Shown here: piece by piece, positions 35,414 through 44,008 of the stretch
Numbering within the stretch: position 1 is the first letter of the stretch
How the letters are laid out: the number at the start of each line of letters is the position of its first letter
Assembly: GCF_001945445.1 (NCBI RefSeq)
Contig: NZ_MSXW01000022.1
Location: forward strand, 124,001 to 188,000
Source of the DNA: Pseudomonas sp. PA27(2017)
GTDB lineage: Bacteria > Pseudomonadota > Gammaproteobacteria > Pseudomonadales > Pseudomonadaceae
Length of the DNA stretch: 64,000 nt
Direction: 5' to 3'
Notes under the pieces: generated by a model
Seen by the model: only the letters and a program-made list of their open reading frames with translations
Database searches by the model: none
Told to the model about the DNA's origin: nothing
Position numbers and translations under genes: made by a program

Positions 35414-36140
35414 AGACAAACTCCTTGTGCTGAATCTGGGCGTTGAGGGCCACCCAGTCTGGATGCTGCTCCAGCAACCGCACAATATCGTCTAGCCCGA
35501 AAGCCTGCGCCCCCAGCGCATCGAGTACATGCCGAATCAGCTGTAGGTCCTCGGGCGTGTCCACTGTCAGCCGATAGTCATCGTACGGACGCTGCGCCTC
35601 CAGCCGACCGATACGAAATCGCTCTGGGCGACGATAGATGAATGGCGTGACGTGCTCACGGTCGTCCGCCTCCCGGCCTTCGTGCCAGGCACGCTGCAAT
35701 GCCTCGAAAGTGAACAGCTCGCAATCCATGCCACGCGGGAAGCAATGAGGGGTGGCCGTGGACACGTAGTCATAGCCAGTTGGCGAGCGACGCCAGTAGT
35801 CCAGCAGTTGCTCCACCAGCGAGGGGTCAAGCAGTGGGCAGTCGGATGTGGTGCGCAGAACCAGATCTGCACGCGCCTCCCGAGCCGCGTGATAATAGCG
35901 ATCCAGCACATCGCTCTCGCTGCCGCGAAATACATCGACACCGAGCTGGGCGGCACTGTCAGCAACCACGTCATCGGCCGGCAGTACGGTCGTGGCAACA
36001 ACCAGACGATCAATACCGGCTACTCGAGTTAGGCGTTGTACATGCCAGGCCAGTAAAGACTGGCCTGCCGCATCCTGCATGATCTTGCCTGGAAGACGCG
36101 TAGAGCCCATGCGCGCCTGGACGATGGCTACCGTTTTCAT
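35403..36140 (-). CDS. pseF: CMP-pseudaminic acid synthetase-like cytidylyltransferase (PseF/SpsF type)
   Basis: A 245-residue nucleotidyltransferase that activates the nonulosonic acid with CTP. The N-terminal VAIVQARMGSTRLPGKIM is the SpsF/PseF form of the nucleotide-binding loop. It continues with LVVATTVLPADD, VFRGSESDVLDRYYHAA, LRTTSDCPLLDP and the LTVDTPEDLQLIRHV segment. The order pseB-pseC-pseF, with 4-bp overlaps on both junctions, is typical for pseudaminic acid operons. The family also contains spore-coat SpsF proteins, but the context favours PseF. Confidence 0.88.
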   Translation of the reverse strand: MKTVAIVQARMGSTRLPGKIMQDAAGQSLLAWHVQRLTRVAGIDRLVVATTVLPADDVVADSAAQLGVDVFRGSESDVLDRYYHAAREARADLVLRTTSDCPLLDPSLVEQLLDYWRRSPTGYDYVSTATPHCFPRGMDCELFTFEALQRAWHEGREADDREHVTPFIYRRPERFRIGRLEAQRPYDDYRLTVDTPEDLQLIRHVLDALGAQAFGLDDIVRLLEQHPDWVALNAQIQHKEFVYAR

Positions 36141-37276
36141 GCCAGCGCTTCTTTCAAGACATGAACCACACGCTCTTGGGCGTCATCATCAAGATCGGCG
36201 TACATGGGCAAGCTGATCAGCCCAGCGTAAAAAGCCTCTGCCTGTGGACAATGGCCGGGGCGGAAACCCAGACGACGATAGTAGGGATGCAAATAGATCG
36301 GCAGGTAATGTACGTTGACGTTGATACCAGCTGAGCGAAGCGTATCGAACACCGCTTTGCGTCGACAGGGCTCCACGCGTATTGGGTACAGATGCCAGGC
36401 CGCATCAGGCACCAACGGCAAGCGTCGCACGGGCAGCGATTGCAGCAACTGCTCGTACCGTTCGGCAAGCCGGCGACGCTGGGCGATGAAACCGTCAAGA
36501 CGTGCCAGTTGGCTGCGCCCCAGCGCCGCCTGCAAATCGGTAATTCTATAGTTCAGGCCGAGTGCGGTCTGCTGGTAGTACCAACCACCTTCGCTCTCCC
36601 CCTCCATCAGCGCCTCGTCACGGGTAATCCCATGACTGCGCAGTAATGCCACCTGCCTCGCGAGAGCGCTGTCACGCATGCATACCGCCCCCCCTTCCCC
36701 TGTGGTGATGTGCTTTACCGGATGGAAACTGAAGATGGTCATGTCACTGTAACGGCAATCACCTACGCGGACGCCCGGCGAGCCTGCGCCGAGCGCATGC
36801 GCTGCATCCTCGATGATACGAAAACCATACAAGTCGGCGAGACGCGAGATAGCCGACATGTCAGCGACAAGACCAGCGTAATGAACCACTATCAGGGCCT
36901 TCGGCAAGCGACCCTCGATAGCTGCCACTTTTAAAGCATGAGAAAGGGCGTCAAGGCAGATAAGTCCGGTACGGGGATCGATGTCGATGAAGTCAACCTT
37001 CGCGCCAGAATAAAGCGCGCAATTGGCTGATGCAGCGAAACTCAGCGGGGATGTCCAGACATGATCGTTTACCCCAATGCCCAATGCCATGCATGCCAGG
37101 TGCAGCCCAGCAGTGCCGCTACTGACTGCAACCACATGGGGAGCCCCAACGGCCGCGCCCAGCGCCGCCTCGAATGCTGGAATGCATGGTCCCTGTGTCA
37201 ACCAATCTGAGCGCAATACCTCGACCACGGCCTCGACATCCGAGGCGTCGATGCTCTGACGAGCGTAAGGAATCAA
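36137..37276 (-). CDS. pseC: UDP-4-amino-4,6-dideoxy-N-acetyl-altrosamine transaminase (PseC)
   Basis: PLP-dependent aminotransferase that puts the C4 amino group on the PseB product using glutamate. In 379 residues K188 forms the internal aldimine within FSFHPVKHITTGEGG, and EDAAHALGA (156-164) and SSGTAGLHLA (52-61) hold the cofactor. The N-terminal IPYARQSIDASDVEAVVEVL is the standard PseC opening. Start and stop overlap pseB and pseF by 4 bp. It is only distantly like the other DegT-type gene at 22950. Confidence 0.94.
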   Translation of the reverse strand: MIPYARQSIDASDVEAVVEVLRSDWLTQGPCIPAFEAALGAAVGAPHVVAVSSGTAGLHLACMALGIGVNDHVWTSPLSFAASANCALYSGAKVDFIDIDPRTGLICLDALSHALKVAAIEGRLPKALIVVHYAGLVADMSAISRLADLYGFRIIEDAAHALGAGSPGVRVGDCRYSDMTIFSFHPVKHITTGEGGAVCMRDSALARQVALLRSHGITRDEALMEGESEGGWYYQQTALGLNYRITDLQAALGRSQLARLDGFIAQRRRLAERYEQLLQSLPVRRLPLVPDAAWHLYPIRVEPCRRKAVFDTLRSAGINVNVHYLPIYLHPYYRRLGFRPGHCPQAEAFYAGLISLPMYADLDDDAQERVVHVLKEALA

Positions 37277-38268
37277 ACCTGATCTCCATCGAGAGCCTGA
37301 ATTTCTTCGATGCTGAGAAAATGCGGATTGGTTTCCGAGCTGTACTCGAAATCTTCAGCCACGCGTAAACCCTTCTCGCCCAACGCGTTGATCGAAAAAT
37401 CACATACGGCAGAGAATCGAATGGACGGTTCGATGACGAAGTGATCGTGAAACTCAAGTGTCTGAGGAGCAGCGTCTCGGGGAACCATCAATTCATGCAG
37501 CTTTTCGCCAGGTCGGATACCGACTACCTGATGTTCAAAACCAGGCCCCATGGCGTTGGCAAGGTCGACGACGCGAATCGACGGAATCTTGGGAATGAAG
37601 ATCTCTCCGCCCTGCATGCGAGCAAAACTCTTCATGACCATCTCGACGCCTTCCTCGAGCGTGATCCAGAAACGCGTCATACGAGAGTCGGTGATCGGTA
37701 ATTGACGCGCCCCATCCGCTATCAACTTGCGGAAAAAAGGTACGACCGACCCCCTCGACCCCACTACATTGCCATAGCGCACTACGGCGAAGCGGCTATC
37801 GGTACCCCCAGAGAAATTGTTGGCTGCCACAAACAACTTGTCCGAAAGCAATTTGGTTGCGCCATACAGATTGATAGGACTTGCAGCCTTGTCGGTAGAC
37901 AGCGCAACGACTCTGGAAACGCCATTATCAATCGCGGCGGAAATGATGTGTTCGGCGCCGTTGACATTGGTGCGAATACATTCGGTGGGGTTGTATTCAG
38001 CCGCCGGTACCTGTTTTAGAGCGGCGGCGTGAACGACGAAATCGATACCCCGCATTGCCTGCCGCAGCCGATCAGGATCGCGTACGTCACCCAGGAAATA
38101 ACGCATGCAGGGTGCGTTGAACTCCTGACTCATTTCAAATTGCTTTAATTCATCACGGGAAAAAACCACTACACGCTTTGGTTGATAGCGCTTGAGCAAG
38201 GTACGAATGAACGAGCGCCCGAAAGATCCGGTTCCGCCAGAAATGAAAATGGACTTGTTGTCGAACAT
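37273..38268 (-). CDS. pseB: UDP-N-acetylglucosamine 4,6-dehydratase/5-epimerase (PseB/FlaA1)
   Basis: First enzyme of CMP-pseudaminic acid synthesis, an NADP-dependent extended SDR. The ATG at 38266-38268 has a GGAGA site and gives 331 residues; the longer open frame has none of the family features. Seen are GGTGSFG at 11-17, the catalytic set D126-K127 (STDKA) and Y135 (NLYGATK) with the K127-Y135 spacing of FlaA1, and ALKQVPAAEYNP at 83-94. It lies 20 bp after the methyltransferase that opens the island transcript. Confidence 0.95.
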   Translation of the reverse strand: MFDNKSIFISGGTGSFGRSFIRTLLKRYQPKRVVVFSRDELKQFEMSQEFNAPCMRYFLGDVRDPDRLRQAMRGIDFVVHAAALKQVPAAEYNPTECIRTNVNGAEHIISAAIDNGVSRVVALSTDKAASPINLYGATKLLSDKLFVAANNFSGGTDSRFAVVRYGNVVGSRGSVVPFFRKLIADGARQLPITDSRMTRFWITLEEGVEMVMKSFARMQGGEIFIPKIPSIRVVDLANAMGPGFEHQVVGIRPGEKLHELMVPRDAAPQTLEFHDHFVIEPSIRFSAVCDFSINALGEKGLRVAEDFEYSSETNPHFLSIEEIQALDGDQV

Positions 38269-38288
38269 GTAGCGATCTCCGGCGGCAT

Positions 38289-39185
38289 TCAGCCCAAATG
38301 CGAAGCGATCACGCCCTGCGCTGCACGCAAACAGGGAATGCCCTGCAGCACAGGATAGGCCAGACCCGACTGGGGCGAATAAAGGGTATTTTCTATGGGG
38401 CGCAGGACGCCTCGAGAAACGGGGCATCCCCAACGCGCAGGATTATCAGCGTAATCCGCGCTTTTTTCGATGATGGTCAGCGCCGTCGGATTAAGGGGAT
38501 TAGCGCTGTGATCGAACAACCGGTGCTCCAGCACCTTGTAACCCAGCGCCTTGGCGGTCTGCGGCAAGGCCCGGCAATAACGGTGGTGATCCATGCGCTG
38601 GCGGGCTTCGGCGCTGGCCAGCTCATAGCCCGGTTCCAGCAATATCAGATAACGCCCTGTTACGCGGTACAACTCACGCAACAGCACATCCTCTCGACCT
38701 CTGTTCGGCTCAAGGGTGTGGGAGGTTAGAACCACATCGAATGCATGGTCGTCAGCAGGCACCTGAGAGAGGCTGGCGCAGCAGAGGTCGGCGACTTGGC
38801 CGAGACTCGACAACCAGCGGCGGGCTACATTCAGACGGGACCATGACAGATCAAACCCGAAAACCGGCAGCCCTTGAGGTAGCTCGCTTTGAATACAGGA
38901 TAGCGTGGTAGCCTCGCCGACACCGGCTTCAAGCAGACTTCGCACGGAACCCAGTTGACGAATTTCAGCCGCAATGGCTGCACCGTAGGCATGCTTGCGC
39001 GCTGCGAACTCCGGATCGTCCATCGCAGCAACGTAAGTACCCGCTTGCAGATCGTAGGCCAGCTCGATGATGCGTTCATCACTGTCGGCTTGCCCCCAGT
39101 ACTCGCGTAACCACTGACTCAAATTGATGCCATTGGCGTACAACTCACGCAAGTGCGAAAGCGACAGCTCGCCTGATCTGCTCAT
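38289..39185 (-). CDS. SAM methyltransferase with a Trm112-like C-terminal segment; first gene of the glycosylation island
   Basis: A 298-residue protein. The middle holds a degenerate class I SAM-binding domain (LLEAGVGEATTLSCI, VFGFDLSWSRLNVARR, AFDVVLTSHTLEP). The C-terminal 45 residues read WGCPVSRGVLRPIENTLYS then GLAYPVLQGIPCL, the layout of a Trm112/YcaR-type zinc ribbon, but only the first cysteine pair position is kept. It is the gene nearest the sigma54-type promoter at 39277-39292. The role is unknown; it may methylate a glycan precursor. Confidence 0.75.
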   Translation of the reverse strand: MSRSGELSLSHLRELYANGINLSQWLREYWGQADSDERIIELAYDLQAGTYVAAMDDPEFAARKHAYGAAIAAEIRQLGSVRSLLEAGVGEATTLSCIQSELPQGLPVFGFDLSWSRLNVARRWLSSLGQVADLCCASLSQVPADDHAFDVVLTSHTLEPNRGREDVLLRELYRVTGRYLILLEPGYELASAEARQRMDHHRYCRALPQTAKALGYKVLEHRLFDHSANPLNPTALTIIEKSADYADNPARWGCPVSRGVLRPIENTLYSPQSGLAYPVLQGIPCLRAAQGVIASHLG

Positions 39186-39276
39186 CTATATCCTCAACCG
39201 CACCCTGATCGTTAATACCGGCTTCCAGCCGCGGCAACAGTCAAAAAATCGCCGATAGCGTAGCAGAACGAGCAAT

Positions 39277-39292
39277 TGCAATAATCTGGCCA
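39277..39292 (-). promoter_or_regulatory. Sigma54 promoter of the glycosylation island
   Basis: Reverse strand TGGCCAGATTATTGCA keeps the -24 TGGC and -12 TTGCA at exact spacing. It is in the 144-bp gap between flgL and the first island gene, about 90 bp upstream of that start. No terminator separates it from flgL, so read-through from flgL is also possible. Confidence 0.7.
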
Positions 39293-39329
39293 ATGGGAAG
39301 ACTGCAAGCGCTCAACTTAAGTAGCAAGG

Positions 39330-40574
39330 TTAAAGTTTATTGAACAGACTCAACCCAGCTATCTTGACGTAGCTTTGCTGAGAGGCCTCCAGAACAATCG
39401 ACTGGAATGACAGTCTCGATAAAGCTTCAGGATAATCCAGCTCACGCAAATCCGCCTGTACCGACTTGTTGACCAGGGCAACATCTTCGTTGTCCGTCAG
39501 CGTACTTTCGACGATATTCAAGCGCGCACCGATTTCACCGCGGGTACTGTCAATGGTGATGCTGGCGTGCGAAAGATTGGTGATCGCCTGAGCCACGGCG
39601 TCACGTACTACACGGCCGCCCTCTGTGGTGGCGGGCGCCTCCTCGAGAGATCTGCGCAGATTGGCGATGGTATCGAGCACGCCCTGCTTCTGGCGATTGG
39701 GATCGGATGTCACGGTGACCGTATCACCCGCAGCCGGAGCCCCATCGAAATTGATCACCACGCCGCGAAAGACCAGCTTGTCGGTAGAGTCGGGATTCTC
39801 ATCCATGGATCCGGTAGCGAGCGCGGGCGTGGTGGTTCCGGCGGCAAAAATCTCATAGCTGTTGGCATCCGGGTTACCGAACACGATGTCGACGCCATCT
39901 TCCGGAAAGGCGGGCGAACCCGTGAAGGCGACCTCGTCCTGAACCAGCGGAGTCGAGGCACGCAACGTCGACCCGGGCTGTGCAGCGATGGACGCGTCCA
40001 GACGCCCAGCGTTGGTGACACTCTGGAAAACCTTCTTGCCGTTATCACTGATCGCCACGTTGAGCGAGCTGGCGATTTCGAGTTTGCGCTGCCCCTCATC
40101 CCCTTGGTAGGAGTAAGTGCCGTCAGCATTGCGTACGAAGGGTTCAGCCTTGCCCTGAAAACCCGAGAACAGATATTCGCCGCGAGCGTTCTTGGTATTC
40201 ATCAAGCCAAGCAGTTCGTCCTCGCGCTCGCGCAGTTCGGCTGCAATGGACTTTCGATCATCCACGCTCAGCGAGCCATTACCGGCACGCACGGCCAGCT
40301 CCTGAACGCGCTGCAGAACGGTATTTACCGAGTTGAGCGTGACCTCCTCCTGATTCAGGCTGTTCTTTGCAGCGGTAAGGTTGTCGTTGTACTGCGTCAA
40401 CACATTCTGCTGCTGCTCGAGCTGCAGCAAACGCACCGACGCCACCGGATCATCGGCAGGCGTGAGGATACGATTGCCGGTGCTGATCTGTTCCTGGGTG
40501 CGAATGGCATTGGCGTAGTTGCGCTGCAGGCCTTGAACGCCGTTGTTGAACGCCTGGAGAGTGGAAATACGCAT
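39330..40574 (-). CDS. flgL: Hook-filament junction protein FlgL (HAP3)
   Basis: A 414-residue axial protein joining the hook to the filament. The N-terminus MRISTLQAFNNGVQGLQRNYANAIRTQ and heptad-rich region resemble flagellin D0/D1. The C-terminal helix carries DYPEALSRLSFQSIVLEASQQSYVKIAGLSLFNKL-type residues typical of FlgL. The middle, residues about 170-330, is a variable beta domain. It is last in the flgF-L transcript, separated from flgK by 152 bp containing a large stem-loop. No cysteines, as usual for exported axial proteins. Confidence 0.95.
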   Translation of the reverse strand: MRISTLQAFNNGVQGLQRNYANAIRTQEQISTGNRILTPADDPVASVRLLQLEQQQNVLTQYNDNLTAAKNSLNQEEVTLNSVNTVLQRVQELAVRAGNGSLSVDDRKSIAAELREREDELLGLMNTKNARGEYLFSGFQGKAEPFVRNADGTYSYQGDEGQRKLEIASSLNVAISDNGKKVFQSVTNAGRLDASIAAQPGSTLRASTPLVQDEVAFTGSPAFPEDGVDIVFGNPDANSYEIFAAGTTTPALATGSMDENPDSTDKLVFRGVVINFDGAPAAGDTVTVTSDPNRQKQGVLDTIANLRRSLEEAPATTEGGRVVRDAVAQAITNLSHASITIDSTRGEIGARLNIVESTLTDNEDVALVNKSVQADLRELDYPEALSRLSFQSIVLEASQQSYVKIAGLSLFNKL

Positions 40575-40636
40575 AACTGCCTCGTCTTCTCTAGCGGTAA
40601 CTGGCGCTTACCAGAGCCGCACCCGTCTTGGGATTT

Positions 40637-40668
40637 GCTCCCTGCCTGGCCTTAGCCAGGCGGGGAGC
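40637..40668. other. Long stem-loop between flgK and flgL
   Basis: GCTCCCTGCCTGGC, loop CTTA, GCCAGGCGGGGAGC: a 14-bp stem with one T-G pair and no T-run on either side. It is not a standard terminator; it could stabilise mRNA ends or tune flgL expression relative to flgK. Confidence 0.6.
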
Positions 40669-40726
40669 CGGAAATCGTTTATTTGCAACCGGTAGCGGCA
40701 GCCCTAATGAGCCAAGCCAAAGGCTA

Positions 40727-42766
40727 CTACCTGAACGCTCCGATCAGGGTATCGAACAAAGAGCGCGCAACTTGAATCACTTGGGCCGACGCGTTGTAGT
40801 ACTGCTCGAACTTGATCAGGTTGGCAGCCTCTTCATCGAGGTTGACCGCTGAAAGTGAGTCACGGTTGTCCTGCGCCTGTTTGAGAATAGCACCGGTCGC
40901 CTCGTTATCCTGACGGGCCTGGGCGGTCAGGGTGCCGACCCGCTCGATCAGGTCGCCGTAGCTGTCGGTAAAGCTCGAGCCCGTGCTGATACCGGTGACG
41001 CTGGGATCGACGCCAACCACCTGCTTGCTCTGCAGCCCTACCAGGGCGAGAGCATTACGGTTGTCGGACACCCCGTTGAGGTTGAAGGCGATATCGAAGC
41101 GATCGCCATTTTCCGGGCGGCCGCTAACGCTCATGTTGACGCTGGTGCCATCCGCCAGGGTCAGTTGATAGTTATTCTGCTGGCCGGGCTGGAACAGCGG
41201 GGTCGGCGGCGGCGTGATCGGCTGCCCCTTGTTGTCCACGCGGGTCAGCGTCGCCCCGGCTGGTAGACCGGTGAAGTTGCCGCCTGCCGAATCGTAGGTC
41301 AGGGTGATCGGCGGAAAAGCTGCTTGCAGCGCTGCCGGATCGATATTGCTGCCGGTAGATTGCAGGGTCGGCTGGCTGATCACCCCATTGCCGCGGTTCT
41401 GCAGGTTGGCCTCGGCGCGAATCGGCGCAGCGAAGGCCAATTGATCAGCCTGATCCAGCACGGTGGTCATCGTCGAGGCGCCGATACGGGTTGGCTGCAG
41501 CACGAAGGAGTCGCCGGCAGCAGGCGTTGGCGTGCCGATCACCACCTGAAAACCCTGATTGCGGCCAGCGCTATCCTGAAAGCTCAGGGTGCCAGCCGGG
41601 TTCTGGGTCACGGTCATCGGCTGGTTGTCGCTCAGGCGACGTGCCGAGTAGTTGGTGCCGTCGAACTCCAGTCGGTAATCGCTGGTGGTCAGTACGGAGC
41701 TGTTGGTGATGTTCAGTACTGGCGATGCGTTACTGCTGTTGGTCGACGACGGCAGCACCCGTAAGCGCGCCACCGCGGCCTCGTTGTAGTCCCCGAAAAG
41801 CGCAGCGCCTACCTGCCCCTTCAGGTCCAGACCCTGCCCCAGCTGACTGTTGACCTGGTCATTGATCGATAGCGCCAGGCGCCCCAGCGAGTTGAAGGTC
41901 TTGTCCAGCACCTCTTCGCGGTAACGCAGGATGCCGCCCAACTCGCCGCCCGTCACCTGGGTGGTGACGGTTTGCCGGGAGGCGCCGACGATGAACTGGA
42001 TCTCGGAGCGATTAGGGTCATTGACGCCGGGCACTACCTCCAGGCGAGCGGCACTGCTGCCAACCACCAGCGGCTGACCGGAACCGATGAAGACGTTCTG
42101 CGTGCCGTCGTTCTGCGCCACGACGTTGACGCCCACGAACGTCGACAGCTGGCGCAGAGCTTCCTCACGCGCATCCAGCAGGTCGTTGGGCTGGCTGCCA
42201 TTGGCCTGGGCAATCGCGATGGACTCGTTGAGGCTGGCGATGGAACTGGAAAGCCGGTTGATCTGCTCGGTAACAGCGCCCATCTGCTTATTGGCGAAGC
42301 TGTTCTGCTCGTTCAGCCGGTCGTAGACCGTATTGAAGCGGCGGCTCAGGCCTTCGGCCTCGGAAAGCACCAACTGCCGGGCAGGCAGGTTGGACGGATC
42401 CTCGGCGGCCGTCTGCAGCGCGGAGAAGAATTTCTGCAGCGACGGGGTAACGCCCGTGGTCGTGCCGGCCAGCAGCGAATCGAGCTGGTCGATCTGGCTC
42501 TTGTAGGCCTTCACGTCGCTACTCAGTGCAGTGCTGCTACGCAGTTGGGTGGTGAGAAACTCACTGTAGCTGCGGCGAATGTCCACCAGCGAGGTGCCGC
42601 TGCCGATATAGCCGGCACCGCTGAACTGCGGCGTCTGCGTGGCCTGGATGGTGTCCTGGCGCGAGTACCCCGGTGTGTTGATATTGGTGATGTTATGGCC
42701 GGTAACCGACAGCGAAGTCTTGTTCGCCGACAGGCCCGACAGGCCAATGCTCAGTAGGTCAGCCAT
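40727..42766 (-). CDS. flgK: Hook-filament junction protein FlgK (HAP1)
   Basis: A 679-residue axial protein at the hook end on which FlgL assembles. The N-terminus ADLLSIGLSGLSANKTSLSVTGHNITNINTPGYSRQ is the flagellar rod-like signature. The C-terminus ends NLIKFEQYYNASAQVIQVARSLFDTLIGAFR. The large middle part is variable. Length is within the Pseudomonas range and above the enterobacterial 550. It starts 6 bp after flgJ and is read in the same transcript. Confidence 0.95.
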   Translation of the reverse strand: MADLLSIGLSGLSANKTSLSVTGHNITNINTPGYSRQDTIQATQTPQFSGAGYIGSGTSLVDIRRSYSEFLTTQLRSSTALSSDVKAYKSQIDQLDSLLAGTTTGVTPSLQKFFSALQTAAEDPSNLPARQLVLSEAEGLSRRFNTVYDRLNEQNSFANKQMGAVTEQINRLSSSIASLNESIAIAQANGSQPNDLLDAREEALRQLSTFVGVNVVAQNDGTQNVFIGSGQPLVVGSSAARLEVVPGVNDPNRSEIQFIVGASRQTVTTQVTGGELGGILRYREEVLDKTFNSLGRLALSINDQVNSQLGQGLDLKGQVGAALFGDYNEAAVARLRVLPSSTNSSNASPVLNITNSSVLTTSDYRLEFDGTNYSARRLSDNQPMTVTQNPAGTLSFQDSAGRNQGFQVVIGTPTPAAGDSFVLQPTRIGASTMTTVLDQADQLAFAAPIRAEANLQNRGNGVISQPTLQSTGSNIDPAALQAAFPPITLTYDSAGGNFTGLPAGATLTRVDNKGQPITPPPTPLFQPGQQNNYQLTLADGTSVNMSVSGRPENGDRFDIAFNLNGVSDNRNALALVGLQSKQVVGVDPSVTGISTGSSFTDSYGDLIERVGTLTAQARQDNEATGAILKQAQDNRDSLSAVNLDEEAANLIKFEQYYNASAQVIQVARSLFDTLIGAFR

Positions 42767-42772
42767 GCTTCA

Positions 42773-43996
42773 TCATCCCTTGTTCGAGGGCGCGCCGTTG
42801 GCGGCGATCATCTGGTAGGTCGACAGCTTGCGGGCGATCTGCGAGACCTTGCGGGCATACTGCGGATCGGTAGCATAGCCGGCCTTCTGCAGCTCACGGG
42901 CGAACTGCTCGGGGTTGGCGGTGGAGCTCAACGCCTTTTCGTAGCGCCCGTTGCTTTGCAGGAAGCTCACGTAATCCTCGAAGCTGTGGGCGAAGGATTC
43001 ATACGAGCGAAACGAGGCGGCTTCTTTCACCGGCTTGCCGTTCTGGTATTCGGTTGTCATTACCCGGGCAGAATCACCGCCCCAGGTGTTGTGGGTCTTG
43101 ATGCCGAACAGGTTGTAGCTGCTGCTGCCATCACCCTGCTTGATGATCGACTTGCCCCAGCCGGTTTCCAGCGCCGCCTGAGCGACCAGGTAGGTCGGAT
43201 CGACGCCCAACTTGGCCGCGGCCTTTTCGGCCATCGGCAGCATGGTTTCCATGAATTCCTTGGCCGATTTGAACGTCGTGCGGCCAGCGATTTCTTCGCT
43301 ACCGTTGATGTTCAGGCGGCGTTCGGCCGGCGCGGCGTAGGCCTTGGCGGGCAACCAGTCGCCCTTTGCCAGGGGTTTGCCGACGGCATCGCCGGCTGGC
43401 GTATTGGCTACGGTAGTCGCTGTGGCCGACTCGGCGCCCGGCACGATGCCGGCCTCGATGCGCTGGGCCAGCTTGCCCGGCAACGACAGGCGACGCTGGT
43501 TGATCAGCGTCATGTCGTTGCGCTCGGGATCGACCGCGGCGGTGATCTTCTCGACACGCGCAGGCGCCCCATCGGCAGCCGCTTCGTTACGCGCCAGCGG
43601 CTTGCTCGGTGCAGCCGGCACGGGGGCGTCGACCTGGGCGAACGGATTGGGGCGTTCGCTGACGTTCTTCATCTTCGACATTTGCCGAGCCATCACGTCG
43701 GCCAGGCCGATACCGTTCTTGTTGCCAGCCATGGTCACCGACAGTTGCTGGTCGTACATGTCCTGGTAGGTTTTGGCCTCGTTGCTGTTCATGAAGTTGC
43801 CTTCACCGAACACTTCGTTGGCCGAACGCATGGTCTTGAGCATTTCATTGAGAAACAGCGACTCGAACTCCTTCGCGACCTTGCGAATGTTCTCTTCGTT
43901 ATCGCCGCCGACCTTGAACTGGTTGAGGCGATTGAGATCGGTGTAGGCGCCGCTGTCGACGGTGCTGGTGCCGGCGGCCGAGAGTCGAGTATCCAT
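42773..43996 (-). CDS. flgJ: Rod-cap protein and peptidoglycan hydrolase FlgJ
   Basis: A two-domain periplasmic protein of 407 residues. The N-terminal rod-capping part (about 1-110, with VAKEFESLFLNEMLKTMRSAN) helps assemble the rod. After a Pro/Ala-rich linker (120-220) comes a GH73 glucosaminidase domain (about 245-400) with catalytic E277 in AALETGWGKS and the NLFGIK motif; it opens the murein for the rod. An AAAGGAC site precedes the ATG. There is no signal peptide, consistent with export through the flagellar apparatus. Confidence 0.95.
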   Translation of the reverse strand: MDTRLSAAGTSTVDSGAYTDLNRLNQFKVGGDNEENIRKVAKEFESLFLNEMLKTMRSANEVFGEGNFMNSNEAKTYQDMYDQQLSVTMAGNKNGIGLADVMARQMSKMKNVSERPNPFAQVDAPVPAAPSKPLARNEAAADGAPARVEKITAAVDPERNDMTLINQRRLSLPGKLAQRIEAGIVPGAESATATTVANTPAGDAVGKPLAKGDWLPAKAYAAPAERRLNINGSEEIAGRTTFKSAKEFMETMLPMAEKAAAKLGVDPTYLVAQAALETGWGKSIIKQGDGSSSYNLFGIKTHNTWGGDSARVMTTEYQNGKPVKEAASFRSYESFAHSFEDYVSFLQSNGRYEKALSSTANPEQFARELQKAGYATDPQYARKVSQIARKLSTYQMIAANGAPSNKG

Positions 43997-44008
43997 GTCG
44001 CGTGTCCT

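Noticed and set aside
39251..39258. GCCGATAG on the + strand resembling a sigma28 -10 box
   Set aside because: No TAAA or TCAA 15 bp upstream, and it faces away from the island genes.
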